Shown: positions 61,343-64,000 of the stretch, one piece after another | Layout: the number at the start of each line of letters is the position of its first letter | Position numbering within the stretch: position 1 is the stretch's first letter | Source: Comamonas sp. GB3 AK4-5 | GTDB lineage: Bacteria; Pseudomonadota; Gammaproteobacteria; Burkholderiales; Burkholderiaceae_C | Assembly: GCF_041320665.1 (NCBI RefSeq) | Contig: NZ_CP166730.1 | Coordinates: 2,666,001-2,730,000, forward strand | Length of the DNA stretch: 64,000 nucleotides | Reading direction: 5' to 3' | The notes under the pieces: model-generated | What the model saw: only the letters and a program-made list of their open reading frames with translations | The model's database searches: none | What the model was told of the DNA's origin: nothing | Program-made: the position numbers and the translations under genes

Positions 61343-62224
61343 ATGTCCCTGTTCTCATTTTTCGGCGCTATCGAAATCGGCCTGATCTTCGCCCTGGTGG
61401 CGCTCGGTGTCTTTATTTCGTTTCGCCTGCTGCGCTTTCCCGACCTCACGGTGGACGGCAGCTTCCCCCTGGGTGGCGCGGTCTGCGCCGTGCTGATTGC
61501 CGCAGGCGTCAACCCCTGGCTGGCCACGCTGGCCGCCACCGCTGCTGGCGCGGTTGCCGGTCTGGTCACAGGCTGGCTGAATGTGCGCCTGAAGATCATG
61601 GACCTGCTGGCCTCCATCCTGATGATGATTGCCCTGTACTCGGTGAACCTGCGCATCATGGGCGGCCCCAACATCCCGCTGATCAACGACCCCACCATCT
61701 TCAATATGCTGCAACCCGAGGGCATGGACGACTACATCTTCCGTCCCCTGCTGCTGCTGGTGATCGTGGTGGCCGCCAAGCTGGGCCTGGACTGGTTTTT
61801 TGCCACCGAACGCGGTCTGGCCATTCGCGCCACCGGCTCCAATGCCCGCATGGCCCGCGCCCAGGGCGTGAACACCGGCGGCATGATCTTGCTGGGCATG
61901 GCCATTTCCAACGCCCTGGTGGGCCTGGCCGGCGCCATGTTTGTGCAGACCCAGGGCGGCTCCGACATTTCCATGGGCATTGGCACCATCGTCATCGGCC
62001 TGGCCGCCGTGATCGTGGGCGAATCCATACTACCCTCGCGCAAAATCATCTGGTGCACGCTGGCCGTGGTGGTCGGCGCCATCGTCTACCGCTTCTTCAT
62101 TGCGGCGGCCCTCAACAGCGACTTCATCGGCCTCAAGGCCCAGGATTTGAACCTGGTGACCGCCGTGCTGGTGACCGTGGCCCTGGTCATTCCCCAGCTC
62201 AAGCGCAAGCTGAAAAGAAAGTAA
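61343..62224 (+). CDS. ABC transporter permease (TrpY-like)
   Basis: 293 residues with 7-9 membrane helices. RATGSNARMARAQGVN is the coupling loop of branched-chain/TrpY-type permeases. ATG 61343 begins MSLFSFFGAIEIGL. A structured repeat begins directly after its stop and separates it from the ATPase gene. Confidence 0.88.
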   Translation: MSLFSFFGAIEIGLIFALVALGVFISFRLLRFPDLTVDGSFPLGGAVCAVLIAAGVNPWLATLAATAAGAVAGLVTGWLNVRLKIMDLLASILMMIALYSVNLRIMGGPNIPLINDPTIFNMLQPEGMDDYIFRPLLLLVIVVAAKLGLDWFFATERGLAIRATGSNARMARAQGVNTGGMILLGMAISNALVGLAGAMFVQTQGGSDISMGIGTIVIGLAAVIVGESILPSRKIIWCTLAVVVGAIVYRFFIAAALNSDFIGLKAQDLNLVTAVLVTVALVIPQLKRKLKRK

Positions 62225-62305
62225 CCCCTGAGCGGCTGCCGCTTCCCTCTTGAAGAGGGGCGGCACCCTCGCTGGGCCCTTGCTCGGTGCCCCCCACAAA
62301 GGCCC
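62225..62305 (+). repeat. Structured intergenic repeat, copy F (shortened)
   Basis: CCCCTGAGCGGC, a CCCTCTT-GA-AGAGGG hairpin, then GGCACC and GGTGCC. It lies inside the ABC operon between permease and ATPase genes, 49 bp ahead of the ATPase start. Confidence 0.7.
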
Positions 62306-62354
62306 CACCAGATTTCAGTGCAGCGCCTCACTGCCGCTGACCGGAGAACACCCC

Positions 62355-63149
62355 ATGCTGAGCGCTAAAAACCTCGAACTCACCTTCAACCCCGGCACGC
62401 CGATTGAAACCCGCGCCCTGCGCGGTCTGTCGCTGGAGATTCCCGACGGCCAGTTCGTCACCGTCATCGGCTCCAATGGGGCCGGAAAGTCCACTTTTTT
62501 GAACGCCGTCTCCGGCGACCAGAGCGTGGACAAGGGCAGCATCCACATTGCCGGCGAAGACATGACCCGCCGCCCCGTCTGGGACCGTGCCCACCGCGTG
62601 GCCCGCGTGTTTCAAGACCCCATGGCCGGCACCTGTGAAGACCTGACCATCGAAGAAAACATGGCCCTGGCCCAATGTCGGGGAACATCGCGCGGCCTGT
62701 CCTCGGCCGTCAAAACCCAGCAGCGCGAGCTTTACCGTGCGCGCCTGGCCACGCTGGGCCTGGGCCTGGAAAACCGCCTCACCGACCGCATCGGCCTGCT
62801 CTCGGGCGGCCAGCGCCAGGCCGTGAGCCTGTTGATGGCTGCACTCCAGCCCTCGCGTATTTTGCTGCTTGATGAACACACGGCCGCCCTGGACCCGCGC
62901 ACCGCCGACTTTGTGCTGCAGCTCACCGCCCGCATCGTGGCCGAGAGCAAACTGACCACCATGATGGTGACCCACAGCATGCGCCAGGCCCTGGACGTGG
63001 GCGAGCGCACCGTGATGCTGCACCAGGGCAATGTGGTGCTAGACGTGAGCGGCGAGGAACGCGCGAACATGGACGTGCCCGACCTGCTGCACATGTTCGA
63101 GAAAGTGCGTGGCGAAAAACTGGCCGATGACGCCCTGCTGCTGGGATAA
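62355..63149 (+). CDS. ABC transporter ATP-binding protein (TrpZ-like)
   Basis: 264 residues. Walker A IGSNGAGKST, Q-loop RVFQDPMAGT, signature LLSGGQRQAV, Walker B LLLDEHTAALDP and switch His in VTHSMRQA. DEHTA replaces the usual DEPTN, as in this subfamily. ATG 62355 is 49 bp after repeat F. Completes the three-gene transporter. Confidence 0.92.
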   Translation: MLSAKNLELTFNPGTPIETRALRGLSLEIPDGQFVTVIGSNGAGKSTFLNAVSGDQSVDKGSIHIAGEDMTRRPVWDRAHRVARVFQDPMAGTCEDLTIEENMALAQCRGTSRGLSSAVKTQQRELYRARLATLGLGLENRLTDRIGLLSGGQRQAVSLLMAALQPSRILLLDEHTAALDPRTADFVLQLTARIVAESKLTTMMVTHSMRQALDVGERTVMLHQGNVVLDVSGEERANMDVPDLLHMFEKVRGEKLADDALLLG

Positions 63150-63175
63150 GCCCCTCGCTTCTTTCGCACCACCAG

Positions 63176-63200
63176 GCAGCCTGCGGGCTGCTTTTTTTTT
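63176..63200 (+). terminator. Rho-independent terminator after the ABC operon
   Basis: GCAGCC-TGCG-GGCTGC followed by nine T. Confidence 0.88.
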
Positions 63201-63303
63201 GCGCCTAGCAATCAACGGAAAAACACCGCAAACGCTTGCTATATAAGTACAGAGCGCTATTCTAAAAATAGCATCCCATGCAGCGCGCCCCAGCGCTGCA
63301 CAT

Positions 63304-63432
63304 GAAACTGGCACAACCCATGCGCGGGACGGCCAGCAAGGGCCTAGACCGTCCGCGCCACCCTGCAGCATGGGCTGCCCCAGCAAAGGCCGCCGTCCCC
63401 TCGAAGGAAGGTGCGCAGCGCCTCAGGGGGAG
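63304..63432 (-). repeat. Structured intergenic repeat, copy G
   Basis: Minus-orientation copy. Read on that strand it begins CTCCCCCTGAGGCGC, has a CCTTCC-TTC-GAGG hairpin region and ends with TGTGCCAGTTTC. The TGA of its first bases is the stop of the aspartic-protease gene. Confidence 0.65.
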
Positions 63433-63914
63433 CGAATGACCATCACATCCCCCGCCATGCGCACCTCGAACTGCTTGAGAAAGTTCTGCCCCAGCAAGGC
63501 GGACTGCGGCGTGTCGCCGGTGTAGCCCGTGCCCACGGTGAGCCGGCGCACCGTCAGCGGCCCCACGCTCACGGTGTCGGCCCGCACCAGCCGGCCGGGA
63601 CGCTCGCCATTGGCCGTGGAAAAAGTGGCCTCACGTCCGCCCTGCAATCCGGCCGCCTCGGCCAGGGCATCGGTCACGGCAATGGCCGTGGCGCCGGTGT
63701 CCACCAGAAAGCGCACCGGCTGGCCATTGATGCTGCCATCGGCATAGAAATGGCCGTCGCGGTGGCGGGAAAGCTGCAAGCTGCCGTCGGCCTGCACGGT
63801 CACGGCGGCGGGCTGCAGCCAGCGGTCCATGGCCAGATACAGTGCCCCCAGCGCCGCCAGCCAGAACAGCGCCATGGCCAGCTGGGTCCGCCACAGGGTG
63901 CTGCGCGCGTTCAT
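63423..63914 (-). CDS. Retropepsin-like aspartic protease, membrane-anchored
   Basis: 163 residues from ATG 63914 (MNARSTLWRTQLAM). One N-terminal membrane helix (MALFWLAALGALYLAM), then a single retropepsin domain with the catalytic FLVDTGATAIAV and a second part ending ALLGQNFLKQF. It would act as a dimer in the periplasm. The start overlaps the stop of a preceding minus-strand gene as ATGA, and its stop lies in repeat G. Confidence 0.85.
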   Translation of the reverse strand: MNARSTLWRTQLAMALFWLAALGALYLAMDRWLQPAAVTVQADGSLQLSRHRDGHFYADGSINGQPVRFLVDTGATAIAVTDALAEAAGLQGGREATFSTANGERPGRLVRADTVSVGPLTVRRLTVGTGYTGDTPQSALLGQNFLKQFEVRMAGDVMVIRSP

Positions 63915-64000
63915 GGCAGCGCAGGCGCGGGGATGCGCCGGTCTTCCCCGCCCGGCACGCTGCCAAAACGGGGGCTGGCAGCCTCCCAATCGGCGCGGTA
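63911..64000 (-). CDS. C-terminal end of an unidentified gene, cut by window edge
   Basis: 29 codons are open from the edge to TGA at 63911-63913, ending ...RRIPAPALP. The stop overlaps the protease ATG by 4 bases, which supports coupling. Too short to identify. Confidence 0.45.
   Translation of the reverse strand, partial: YRADWEAASPRFGSVPGGEDRRIPAPALP

Overview
The window looks like a chromosome segment of a betaproteobacterium of the family Comamonadaceae, most likely Comamonas or a close relative. The evidence is GC-rich core genes, the dapC-dapD-dapE-prmB order, a solo RnfB next to an intracellular PHB depolymerase, the exbB-exbD-lpxK-Trm112-kdsB-adk order with xseA and sodB divergent from it, and a Comamonadaceae-type H-NS protein. 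The genus call is inference from gene content. No rRNA, tRNA or CRISPR array was seen.

Layout. (1) 1-8530 is the right end of a mobile island inserted at the 5' end of dusA. It carries a five-gene, tightly coupled GTPase/caspase conflict-type operon (helical protein, two P-loop GTPases, a large GAP1-like protein, a caspase). The last two proteins end in the same small effector-associated domain. An IS5-family element and a 3'-truncated tyrosine integrase follow. (2) 8549-25274 is core metabolism: dusA, phaZ, rnfB, a chemoreceptor, lysine/DAP genes, prmB, a ferritin-like protein, an ABC-F ATPase, chaC and monomeric isocitrate dehydrogenase. (3) About 26120-31060 is an AT-rich island with a radical SAM enzyme, an MBOAT acyltransferase, an SGNH-like protein and a Wzz-like protein. 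It ends at a second, inverted copy of the same IS. (4) 32117-37369 holds degraded or accessory genes: a NIT-ANTAR regulator pseudogene, a GH9 glycosidase, an aminotransferase remnant and an M20 amidohydrolase. (5) 37684-42849 has an autotransporter, an AT-rich gap, an H-NS-like protein and a hypothetical gene. (6) 42943-64000 is core again: dimeric isocitrate dehydrogenase, a DUF192 protein, sodB, xseA, exbBD, lpxK, kdsB, adk, asparaginase, lexA with an SOS box, pdxH, ETF-QO, a methyltransferase, a TrpXYZ-like ABC transporter and an aspartic protease.

Three things stand out. The GTPase/caspase operon sits on a dusA-type island. A family of structured intergenic repeats (at least seven copies) abuts stop codons, and its hairpin tips change sequence while keeping pairing. 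The AT-rich locus combines a radical SAM enzyme with polysaccharide O-acylation genes. The two IS copies lie in inverted orientation 23.7 kb apart and could invert everything between them.
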